From Dokdonella_A sp963775445 (GTDB taxonomy: Bacteria; Pseudomonadota; Gammaproteobacteria; Xanthomonadales; Rhodanobacteraceae), in contig CAVZIT010000004.1 in the NCBI GenBank assembly GCA_963775445.1, positions 1,984,001 to 2,048,000 on the forward strand: a stretch of 64,000 nucleotides of DNA. The letters run 5' to 3'. The notes under the pieces were generated by a model, which saw only the letters and a program-made list of their open reading frames with translations, searched no databases and was not told the DNA's origin. Position numbers and translations under genes: made by a program. Within the stretch, counting starts at the first letter, position 1; each line of letters opens with the position of its first letter. Below, piece after piece: positions 50,689 to 58,434 of this stretch.

Positions 50689-52005
50689 ATGGCGCTTTCC
50701 CCGCGGCAACTGTTTTCCTCGCGCACGGCGACCGTGCTCACGATGATCGGCGTGGCGGTCGGTCTGGGCAATGTCTGGCGCTTTCCATACATGATGGGGC
50801 GCTACGGCGGCAGCGCGTTTCTCATCGTCTATCTTGCCTTCACCGCACTCATCGCGATTCCAGCGCTAACGGCCGAATTCGCGCTTGGCAGAGCCACGCG
50901 CAGAGGCCCGGTCGGGGCGCTCAGTGTCGCTTTCGGACCGCGCGCGGGCCTGCCTCTCGGCGTGCTTCTATTGTTCACAATTCTGGTCGCCGATTCGTAC
51001 TACGTGGTGGTCATAGCTCAGGTTGCGTGGAGTCTATGGACAGGCCTGGCGCACGGCCTTGCCCCGGATACGGCGCCCGCACTTCAGGCTGGACTGGCCA
51101 GCGGCGCAATCCAGTATCCCATCGCGCTCGGCCTGCTGGTTGCCAGCCTGTACGTCATTCACCGCGGGCTGAAAAGAGGGATCGAACGGGTTAGCAAGGT
51201 GTTCGTGCCGTTCTTCTGGCTCGCAGCGGCGGCTTTGGTCCTCGGTGCGCTGACGTTGCCCGGAGCGCTGGCCAAGTTCGCCGCCTTTCTGCGCCCCGAT
51301 TTCTCGGCCCTGCAACCTGTGGACGTCTTCGCCGCGATGGGCCAGGCGATTTATTCTCTCGGCCTTGGTGGAACATTCATGCTGGTGTATGGCGGCTACG
51401 TCGCCGACGACACCGACATTCCGACAACGGCACTCCTGACTGCAATCGGAAATTCGGGAGCTTCTTTGTTGACGGCCCTGTTCATCGTGCCTGCCGCGCT
51501 GGTATTCGGCCTGAACCTGACGCAGGGGCCTACCCTGATCTTCCAGACCCTACCCCAGTTGTTCGGCCGACTGCCCTTCGGTGCCGTTCTCGGGGCTGCG
51601 TTTCTTGCGGGACTGGTCATGGTTGCATTCCTCTCCAACGTGGCGGCGCTCGAAGTGCTGAATGCCGGCGCGGACGATCTGCCCGGTTCCCGCATCGGTG
51701 GCGCGCGGCGACTGTTACTCATCGGCGCACTCGAAGCGCTGCTGATATTCCCGAGCGCGTTCCATCCTTCGCTCATCGCAACGCTCGATCTGGTATTCGG
51801 CTCGGGTATGCAGGCTCTCGGCTGCATATTTGCGGTCATCGCAATGGTGTGGGGCCTCGGAAAGTGCACAACACGCGAGCAGATCTTCGGTTCGAAGTGC
51901 AGTCGCTGGCATGATTTCTATTTTCATTGGCTGCGCTGGGTGGTGCCCGGCGCACTGACATTGGCGCTGCTCGGTTACCTTTACGACGCCATCCGATCAT
52001 CGTGA
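50689..52005 (+). CDS. Sodium-dependent transporter, SNF/NSS (neurotransmitter:sodium symporter) family
   Basis: A 438-residue inner-membrane symporter with about 11-12 TM helices. TM1 carries the unwound sodium/substrate site MIGVAVGLGNVWRFPYMMGRYGGSAFLIVYL, where GLGNVWRFPY is the family fingerprint. TM6 is in FAAMGQAIYSLGLGGTFMLVYGGYV, and TM8 contributes the LLTALFIVPAALVFG region. Bacterial members import amino acids (LeuT, MhsT type) using the sodium gradient. Substrate is not predictable. The 2OG oxygenase follows 25 bases later in the same direction, perhaps as one transcript. Confidence 0.93.
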   Translation: MALSPRQLFSSRTATVLTMIGVAVGLGNVWRFPYMMGRYGGSAFLIVYLAFTALIAIPALTAEFALGRATRRGPVGALSVAFGPRAGLPLGVLLLFTILVADSYYVVVIAQVAWSLWTGLAHGLAPDTAPALQAGLASGAIQYPIALGLLVASLYVIHRGLKRGIERVSKVFVPFFWLAAAALVLGALTLPGALAKFAAFLRPDFSALQPVDVFAAMGQAIYSLGLGGTFMLVYGGYVADDTDIPTTALLTAIGNSGASLLTALFIVPAALVFGLNLTQGPTLIFQTLPQLFGRLPFGAVLGAAFLAGLVMVAFLSNVAALEVLNAGADDLPGSRIGGARRLLLIGALEALLIFPSAFHPSLIATLDLVFGSGMQALGCIFAVIAMVWGLGKCTTREQIFGSKCSRWHDFYFHWLRWVVPGALTLALLGYLYDAIRSS

Positions 52006-52030
52006 TTCAGCCCTCGCGGGGTGCAAGCTC

Positions 52031-53101
52031 ATGAACAAGGCACGGGATGAAGGCGTGCATGCGCTGAACCAGGCATTTCGCCAGTACGAGCAGGTAAACA
52101 AACGGCAGGTATACGGCCTGTCCGAAGACGAGGGCAACGACGCATTCGACACCTCGTATCGCATCCAGACCTGCGACATGTCGAAGTTTTTCCGCGGCGG
52201 CGAGCAGGGCCAGTCGGAATTCGCTCGCGAGCTCGGCGAGGCATTGGAGGGCATCGGTTTCGCCATCCTCACCGGCCACGGCATCAATCCTGCGCTCTAC
52301 GAAGAAGCCGAACAGCAGACCAAACGCTTCTTCGAGACAACCAGTGCCGAGAGCCGCGCACCGTATCTGGCCCGACGCCACGGTTCCGTGAATCAGGGCT
52401 ACTTCCCGATCAAGGAAACGACGATCATCCATCCCGATCTGGTCGAGGGCTGGGTTTTCTGCCGCCGGGCATTCGATCTGGATGACAATGCCGATTACGA
52501 GGAACGTGCATTCTGGCCTCGACCCGGATACGAGCCGTTCTTCCGCCAAATCTGCCGTGACCACGAAAACCTGATCCTGCCGGTCATGCAGAGCATCCTG
52601 CGCTACCTTGGCTGCGACCCGCATCTGTACGATCGCAAGCTCACGCGAACCAATTTCGGCTTTCGCCTGAACTACTACCCGCCGCTACCACCGCAAGAAC
52701 AAGTCACGCGCGGCGGACGCATGCTTGGCCACGAGGACATCGATCTGTTCACGTTCCTGCCGGCGCCACGCATCGGCGGATTGCAGGTGCTCAATCGAAG
52801 CAACATGAAATGGATTCGCCTGAACGCACCGCCCGGAAGCATCATCCTCAACACGGGCGACTACGCGCAGCGCATCACCAATGATCGCCTGCCTTCCACC
52901 ACCCACCGCGTGGGCCGCCCCGAGGTAACATCAAGCCACGAGGCGCGCGTGAGTTTTCCGATGGCGATCTACCTGTGGGAACACGAAGTGCTGGAGGTGC
53001 TGCCGGGATTGGGCCAGCCGAGGTACGAGCCAATCGAGGCGATCAAGTTCCATACGCGCATCACCAGCAAATACTACGGCGACGACTACGCGGTGGGTTG
53101 A
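52031..53101 (+). CDS. 2-oxoglutarate/Fe(II)-dependent oxygenase, isopenicillin-N-synthase-like
   Basis: A 356-residue oxygenase. The N-terminal DIOX_N region has IQTCDMSKFFRGG and LGEALEGIGFAILTGHGI. The Fe(II)-binding triad is H-x-D in MLGHEDIDLFTFLPA and the distal His in LPSTTHRV; the 2OG-binding R-x-S is in ARVSFPMAIYLWEH. The NYYPPLP motif marks the plant/bacterial IPNS-like family. Such enzymes hydroxylate or desaturate amino acids or peptides. The preceding symporter suggests an imported amino-acid-like substrate, which is inference. No other biosynthetic genes are nearby. Confidence 0.9.
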   Translation: MNKARDEGVHALNQAFRQYEQVNKRQVYGLSEDEGNDAFDTSYRIQTCDMSKFFRGGEQGQSEFARELGEALEGIGFAILTGHGINPALYEEAEQQTKRFFETTSAESRAPYLARRHGSVNQGYFPIKETTIIHPDLVEGWVFCRRAFDLDDNADYEERAFWPRPGYEPFFRQICRDHENLILPVMQSILRYLGCDPHLYDRKLTRTNFGFRLNYYPPLPPQEQVTRGGRMLGHEDIDLFTFLPAPRIGGLQVLNRSNMKWIRLNAPPGSIILNTGDYAQRITNDRLPSTTHRVGRPEVTSSHEARVSFPMAIYLWEHEVLEVLPGLGQPRYEPIEAIKFHTRITSKYYGDDYAVG

Positions 53102-53238
53102 CCGGTGCAGCCGCGTACAGCGCCTGACGCGCTGATATTGCGTGCTGCGCTTTCGATAATCGTTCCAACGTGGCATCATCCCGCGCCTTCGCTGCGATCC
53201 AGTCGCCGCAGACCATCCGGCAACGCGCCAAAGGGAAA

Positions 53239-53457
53239 ATGTCAAAAGACGATGTCATAGAAATGGAGGGCACGGTCCTTGAGACCCTGCCCAACACGAT
53301 GTTTCGCGTGAAGCTGGAGAACGGCCACGTGGTCACGGCCCATATCTCCGGACGCATGCGCAAGCACTACATCCGCATCCTGACCGGCGACAAGGTCAAG
53401 ATCGAAATGACCCCGTACGATCTCACCAAGGGCCGCATCACCTATCGATCCAAGTGA
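53239..53457 (+). CDS. infA: Translation initiation factor IF-1
   Basis: The family-typical 72 residues (from the ATG at 53239, with AAGGG just upstream) form the S1/OB fold: MSKDDVIEMEGTVLETLPN, MFRVKLENGHVVTAHISGRMRKHYIRILTGDKVKIEMTPYDLTKGRITYRSK. It binds the A site of the 30S subunit and helps IF-2 and IF-3 select the initiator tRNA. It is convergent with clpA, and no operon partners are evident. Confidence 0.97.
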   Translation: MSKDDVIEMEGTVLETLPNTMFRVKLENGHVVTAHISGRMRKHYIRILTGDKVKIEMTPYDLTKGRITYRSK

Positions 53458-53590
53458 GTTCGAATCGATCGAACCCGCCTGGATGGAATGCGAAAGCCGA
53501 TGCCGTCCTGATTCCCGGTCGATGTAATCGCACGCCATCATCGCGCGCCGATCGCACGCAACCCGAGATCACATCAGGGAATCGCGGAAC

Positions 53591-55864
53591 TCATTCCACC
53601 ACGGCGGGCAATTTCTCGGCGGCCTCTGTTTCCACGACGAGTTCGCCTTCGCGGACCGACAGTTTGACCTTGCCACCCTCGGCGAGTTTGCCGAACAGCA
53701 ACTCATCGGCAAGCGCACGCTTCACGTTTTCCTGAATCACGCGGGCCATCGGGCGCGCACCCATTTGCGGGTCGAAGCCGTGTTCGGCCAGCCAGCGGCG
53801 TGCAACGCCGTCGACGTGCAGGCTGACGTGTTTTTCCTGCAATTGAGTCTCGAGTTCGATCAGGAACTTGTCGACCACGCGCAGGATGTGTTCCATGTCC
53901 AACGCCTGGAACTGGATGATTGCGTCAAGGCGGTTGCGGAACTCGGGCGAGAAGCCGCGCCGGATGATTTCCAGTGCGTCGGTCGCGTGGTTTTGCTCGA
54001 CGAAGCCGATGGTCCGCCGTGCCGCCTGCTGGGCCCCCGCGTTGGTCGTCATGACCAGAATCACGTTCTTGAAGTTGGCCTCGCGCCCATTGGTATCGGT
54101 CAGCACGCCACGGTCCATGATCTGCAACAGCACGTTGTAGACGTCCGGATGGGCCTTCTCGATCTCATCGAGCAGCAATACGCTGTGCGGATGCTTGACG
54201 ATCTGCTCGGTCAGCAAACCGCCCTGGTCGAAACCCACGTAGCCCGGTGGTGCGCCGATCAGGCGCGACACCGAGTGCGCTTCCATGTATTCGGACATGT
54301 CGAAGCGCAACAGCTCGATACCGAGCTGCAACGCAAGCTGCCGCGTGACTTCGGTCTTGCCGACCCCGGTCGGGCCGGCCAGCAGGAAGCAGCCGATCGG
54401 CTTTTGTGGATCGGCGAGGCCTGACCGCGCCATTTTGATCGCGCTGGTCAACGCGTCGATGGCCGGATCCTGGCCGAACACGACCATTTTCAGGTTGCGA
54501 TCGAGATTGCGCAGCACATCGCGGTCTGAAACAGAGACCTGTTTCGGCGGAATCCGCGCCATGCGCGCGACGATGTACTCGATCTCCGAAACATCGACCC
54601 TCTCGCTGCGCTCGGCCTCGGGCAACAGGCGTTGGCGCGCGCCGGCCTCGTCGATCACGTCGATGGCCTTGTCGGGAAGCAGCCGGTCGGCAATGTGCTT
54701 CACCGACAAGTCGACCGCGGCCTTGAGAGCATCGCCGGTGTATTGCACCTTGTGATGCTCCTCGAAGCGGGATTTGAGGCCTTCGAGTATCTGCACCGCA
54801 TCCGCGATGGAAGGTTCGATGACATCGATCTTCTGGAACCGACGGGCCAGTGCGCGATCCTTCTCGAACACGCCGCGGTATTCCTGGAACGTCGTCGAAC
54901 CGATGCAGCGGATTTCGCCTGAGGCGAGCATCGGCTTGATCAGGTTGGACGCGTCCATCGTGCCGCCGGAAGCCGAGCCGGCCCCTATGATCGTGTGTAT
55001 CTCGTCGATGAACAGGATCGCTCCGGTCTCCTTCTTGAGCTGGACGATCACGGCCTTGAGCCGCTTCTCGAAATCGCCGCGGTACTTGGTGCCGGCGACC
55101 AGCGCACCGAGATCGAGCGCGTAGATGGTGCTGTCCTTGAGGATCTGGGGTACCTGGTCCTCGACGATGCGCTTGGCCAGCCCTTCGGCCAATGCAGTCT
55201 TGCCGACACCGGCTTCACCGACATAGAGGGGGTTGTTCTTGCGCCGGCGGCACAGGACCTGGATGGTTCGCTCGATCTCCTCCTCGCGCCCGATCAACGG
55301 GTCGATCCGGCCCTGGCGCGCGAGTTCGTTGAGGTTGTTCGCGAATTCGGTCAACGCATTGCCGCGTGCTTCCTCGGCATTGTCGCCTTCGCGCGCGCTA
55401 TCGGTTCCGGACGTCGCATCGGATTCGTGCCCGATCTTGGCCACCCCGTGGGAAATAAAGTTGACGACATCCAGCCGTGCCACTTCCTGCTGGCCGAGAA
55501 AATACACCGCGTGCGAATCCTTCTCGCCGAACACCGCAACCAGGACATTCGCGCCGGTCACCTCCTTGCGGCCCGACGATTGCACGTGATACACGGCGCG
55601 CTGCAGCACGCGCTGGAACCCCAGCGTCGGCTGCGTATCGCGCTCGTCGGCCGGCGGCAATACCGGCACGGTCTCGGCGATGATCGAGCGCAGGTCGCGG
55701 CCGAGCTTGGGCAGATCGGCTCCGCACGACCGCAGCACGCCCGCTGCCGACGGATTGTCGAGCAACGCCAGCAACAGATGCTCGACCGTCATGAACTCGT
55801 GATGCTGCTCGCGCGCATCCTTGTAGCATTGTCCGATCGTGAGTTCGAGATCTTTGCTGAACAT
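53591..55864 (-). CDS. clpA: ATP-dependent Clp protease ATP-binding subunit ClpA
   Basis: A 757-residue AAA+ unfoldase. The N-domain (about 1-145, double Clp-N repeat starting LELTIGQCYKDAREQHHEFMTVEHLLLALL) is followed by D1 with Walker A GEAGVGKTALAEG and Walker B ILFIDEIHTIIGAGSASGG. D2 has GPTGVGKTEVTRQLAL and VLLLDEIEKAHPDVYNVLLQIMD. The IGL-type ClpP-docking loop lies in RRTIGFVE. With ClpP (not in the window) it degrades SsrA-tagged and N-degron substrates. clpS lies 66 bases upstream in the same direction, as in other gammaproteobacteria. Confidence 0.97.
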   Translation of the reverse strand: MFSKDLELTIGQCYKDAREQHHEFMTVEHLLLALLDNPSAAGVLRSCGADLPKLGRDLRSIIAETVPVLPPADERDTQPTLGFQRVLQRAVYHVQSSGRKEVTGANVLVAVFGEKDSHAVYFLGQQEVARLDVVNFISHGVAKIGHESDATSGTDSAREGDNAEEARGNALTEFANNLNELARQGRIDPLIGREEEIERTIQVLCRRRKNNPLYVGEAGVGKTALAEGLAKRIVEDQVPQILKDSTIYALDLGALVAGTKYRGDFEKRLKAVIVQLKKETGAILFIDEIHTIIGAGSASGGTMDASNLIKPMLASGEIRCIGSTTFQEYRGVFEKDRALARRFQKIDVIEPSIADAVQILEGLKSRFEEHHKVQYTGDALKAAVDLSVKHIADRLLPDKAIDVIDEAGARQRLLPEAERSERVDVSEIEYIVARMARIPPKQVSVSDRDVLRNLDRNLKMVVFGQDPAIDALTSAIKMARSGLADPQKPIGCFLLAGPTGVGKTEVTRQLALQLGIELLRFDMSEYMEAHSVSRLIGAPPGYVGFDQGGLLTEQIVKHPHSVLLLDEIEKAHPDVYNVLLQIMDRGVLTDTNGREANFKNVILVMTTNAGAQQAARRTIGFVEQNHATDALEIIRRGFSPEFRNRLDAIIQFQALDMEHILRVVDKFLIELETQLQEKHVSLHVDGVARRWLAEHGFDPQMGARPMARVIQENVKRALADELLFGKLAEGGKVKLSVREGELVVETEAAEKLPAVVE

Positions 55865-55930
55865 TCTGGTTGTCTCCGCAATTACGAATGAAACCGACGT
55901 GGTTTCGCTGCCTTGAATGTGGGGGCTGGC

Positions 55931-56257
55931 TCAGGCTTTTTCCATCGTGCAGAGCAGAGGATGCTGATGGGTCCGGGCAAATTCATTGACATGCGTCACC
56001 TTGGTTTCCGCAACTTCGCGAGTGAATACACCACATACGCCTTTGCCGCGCGTATGTACATGCAACATCACCTGCGTGGCGCGCTCGCGGTCAAGATTGA
56101 AGAAGGTCTGCAGCACCACGATTACAAAGTCCATGGGGGTGAAATCGTCATTCAGCAGCACGACCTGATAAAGCGGTGGTCGCGCCACTTCAGGCCGAGC
56201 TTCCTCGACCGCCAATCCATGTTCCCGTTCTTCGTTAGGCTCCGTTGGGTGTGTCAT
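55931..56257 (-). CDS. clpS: ClpA adaptor protein ClpS
   Basis: 108 residues from the ATG at 56257; the open frame extends 34 codons upstream without support. A flexible N-terminus leads into PPLYQVVLLNDDFTPMDFVIVVLQTFF, with the NDD(F/Y)TPM N-degron-binding signature, followed by ATQVMLHVHTRGKGVCGVFTREVAETKV. ClpS delivers N-degron proteins to ClpAP and inhibits SsrA substrate binding. It is the first gene of clpS-clpA and is divergent from mnmA. Confidence 0.96.
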   Translation of the reverse strand: MTHPTEPNEEREHGLAVEEARPEVARPPLYQVVLLNDDFTPMDFVIVVLQTFFNLDRERATQVMLHVHTRGKGVCGVFTREVAETKVTHVNEFARTHQHPLLCTMEKA

Positions 56258-56286
56258 GGTTCCGTTGATTGCGTATCGTCGATCCC

Positions 56287-56292
56287 AGTATA
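56287..56292 (-). promoter_or_regulatory. Candidate -10 element of clpS
   Basis: Read leftward the sequence is TATACT, 29 bases before the clpS ATG. I do not see a matching -35 at the right distance, so this is only a candidate. Confidence 0.25.
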
Positions 56293-56502
56293 GCTCCGCG
56301 ATATGGCGCAGTTTCACGTCGACTTCAAGTGACGTAGCCATAGATACTGCAACAGACACTGCAACGATCCTGCCACTTGCCGCAGCAAGGCTGCGCTACA
56401 CTCGAAACAGGATGACGTTCGATACGGGTGGCGGCCGCTTCCTGGCCTCAGTCCCGTGCCCGCGCAAGGATTCTCCCATCTCCGTGGCAGCCGCCTGATC
56501 GC

Positions 56503-57618
56503 ATGGACAAGACGTTGGTCATGGTCGGCATGTCCGGGGGCGTCGATTCATCGGTCGCCGCCCTGCTGTTGCGCGAATCCGGACAGCGCAGCGCCGGGCT
56601 GTTCATGCAGAACTGGGAAGATGAGCCAGATGCGGCCGGCGATTGCCGAGCGGACGCGGATCGCAGGGACGCGCTTGCCGTCTGCGGCCGACTGGGCATG
56701 CCGTTTCATGCCTGCAACTTCGCTGTCGAATATCGGGATCGCGTATTCGCCGAATTCCTCAAGGAGTACCGTGCCGGCCGCACGCCCAATCCCGATGTCT
56801 TGTGCAACCGTGAGATCAAGTTCGGTACATTTCTCGAAGCCGCGCGCGGCTTGGGAGCGGAGCGCATCGCGACCGGCCACTACGCGCGTTTGGATCAGCG
56901 CGACGGGAGGTGGCGGCTGCTGCGCGGCATCGATCACGACAAGGACCAGAGCTACTTCCTGCACGCACTCAACCAATACCAGCTTGCCGCGACGCTGTTT
57001 CCCCTGGGCGAACTCAACAAGACCGAGGTGCGCGAACGCGCTCGGGCTGCCGCTCTGCCGACACACGCCAAGAAGGACTCCACGGGTATTTGTTTCATTG
57101 GCGAGCGCAACTTTCGCGATTTCCTGGCGCGCTACCTACCGTCCACACCGGGCGAGATCCGTACTCCGGACGATGTCGTGATCGGTACCCATGAGGGTGC
57201 GCATTACTACACTGTCGGGCAGCGCAACGGGCTTGGCATCGGCGGACTCAAGGGTTCCGACGGGGACGCCTGGTACGTCGTCGGCAAGAATGTCGCGGCG
57301 AACGTAATTTACGCAACCCAGGGCCAGACAAACGTGTGGCTCGAATCGTCCCGTCTCGCGGCCAGCCGTTTGACATGGGTCGCCGGCGCCGCCCCGGCAG
57401 TGAGGTTTCGCTGCACCGCAAAGACTCGCTATCGACAATCGGACCAGGCCTGCACGGTGGAGATAAGGGACGGCGAATGCGTGGTCTCCTTCGATACGAA
57501 ACAAAGGGCCATCACACCAGGCCAATCCGTGGTCTTTTATGACGACGAGGTGTGTCTGGGCGGTGGCATCATCGAGCGTTGCGATGCGCCATTCGGTGGC
57601 TGGACAGGCGTAGGCTGA
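56503..57618 (+). CDS. mnmA: tRNA-specific 2-thiouridylase MnmA
   Basis: A 371-residue enzyme from the ATG at 56503. It has the PP-loop VGMSGGVDSSVAALLL, the MQNWEDE and NPDVLCNREIKFG motifs with the first catalytic Cys, ATGHYAR, DKDQSYFLHAL, and the second Cys in STGICFIGERNFRDFL. A C-terminal beta-barrel follows (HYYTVGQRNGLGIGG, VRFRCTAKTRYRQ, PGQSVVFYDDEVCLGGG). It thiolates U34 of tRNA-Glu, -Gln and -Lys. hflD begins directly at its stop codon, the standard gammaproteobacterial pair. Confidence 0.97.
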   Translation: MDKTLVMVGMSGGVDSSVAALLLRESGQRSAGLFMQNWEDEPDAAGDCRADADRRDALAVCGRLGMPFHACNFAVEYRDRVFAEFLKEYRAGRTPNPDVLCNREIKFGTFLEAARGLGAERIATGHYARLDQRDGRWRLLRGIDHDKDQSYFLHALNQYQLAATLFPLGELNKTEVRERARAAALPTHAKKDSTGICFIGERNFRDFLARYLPSTPGEIRTPDDVVIGTHEGAHYYTVGQRNGLGIGGLKGSDGDAWYVVGKNVAANVIYATQGQTNVWLESSRLAASRLTWVAGAAPAVRFRCTAKTRYRQSDQACTVEIRDGECVVSFDTKQRAITPGQSVVFYDDEVCLGGGIIERCDAPFGGWTGVG

Positions 57619-58254
57619 ATGCATATGCGCGAATCCAGGGTTATCGCTTTGGCCGGCGTGTTTCAAGCCACAAGTCTGGTGCGCCAGATTGCAACCAAGG
57701 GACGCGCCGATGAAGAGGCGATCGAGGTCAGTCTCTCCAGCATCTTTCGCATCGATGCGGCGAGCGCTGTGGATGTTTTCGGCGGTATTGCCGGCCTCAG
57801 GCGTGGGCTTCAGTCGCTGATCGTCCAGCTCGACAACGAAAATGCCGCACGCGATCTGGACCTCACCCGCCTGACCCTCGGCGTCCTGCGCATGCAACGT
57901 CAGCTGAGCGGAAAGCGCGGCCTCAACGACGCACTCGGCTCCGGTATCGAAGCAATTCAGCGCCAGGTGACGCATCTGGGCGTCGCGCATCCGACCATCC
58001 TCGGACGGCTTGCCGAACTGTACAGCGCCACGCTGTCGCAACTCAGGCCGCGCCTGATGGTGCACGGAGAAGCCGAATGGCTGCGCCAGACGCGATGTGT
58101 CGAGCAGATCCGCGCACTACTGCTTGCGGCGGTCCGCGCGGCCGTGTTGTGGCGTCAGGTTGGCGGGCGTCAGTGGCGACTGCTGCTGCGCCGCCGCGAA
58201 TACGCGATGCTCGCGCGCGGCATGCTGACCAGCAGCACGCTGGACCGCGGCTAG
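57619..58254 (+). CDS. hflD: High-frequency-lysogenization protein HflD
   Basis: A 211-residue helical protein that begins immediately after the mnmA TGA; a second ATG lies two codons on. It has RVIALAGVFQATSLVRQIA, SLSSIFRIDAASAVDVFGGIAGLRRGLQSL, MQRQLSGKRGLNDALGSGIE and a C-terminal VRAAVLWRQVGGRQWRLLLRRREYAMLARGML. HflD is a peripheral inner-membrane protein first known for affecting lambda CII. Its housekeeping role is uncertain, but linkage with mnmA is nearly universal in gammaproteobacteria. Confidence 0.93.
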   Translation: MHMRESRVIALAGVFQATSLVRQIATKGRADEEAIEVSLSSIFRIDAASAVDVFGGIAGLRRGLQSLIVQLDNENAARDLDLTRLTLGVLRMQRQLSGKRGLNDALGSGIEAIQRQVTHLGVAHPTILGRLAELYSATLSQLRPRLMVHGEAEWLRQTRCVEQIRALLLAAVRAAVLWRQVGGRQWRLLLRRREYAMLARGMLTSSTLDRG

Positions 58255-58434
58255 GCGCCGAAACCTTCGCCGCGGGCTTTCGAGAAACATCACGCGATGC
58301 CCATGAGCATGTGCGCCGGCTTTCGGCGATAATGAACAGCCACGTCTTGTCCGAAAATCGACCCGAAACCCCAGCCGCGCCGGTCCGATTCCGGAACTGG
58401 CGCAACGAGCGGCCCACGACCCGAGGAGATCGGC

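Noticed and set aside
53170..53238. 23-residue extension of IF-1
   Set aside because: IF-1 has a fixed length of about 72 residues and the ATG at 53239 has its own ribosome-binding site.
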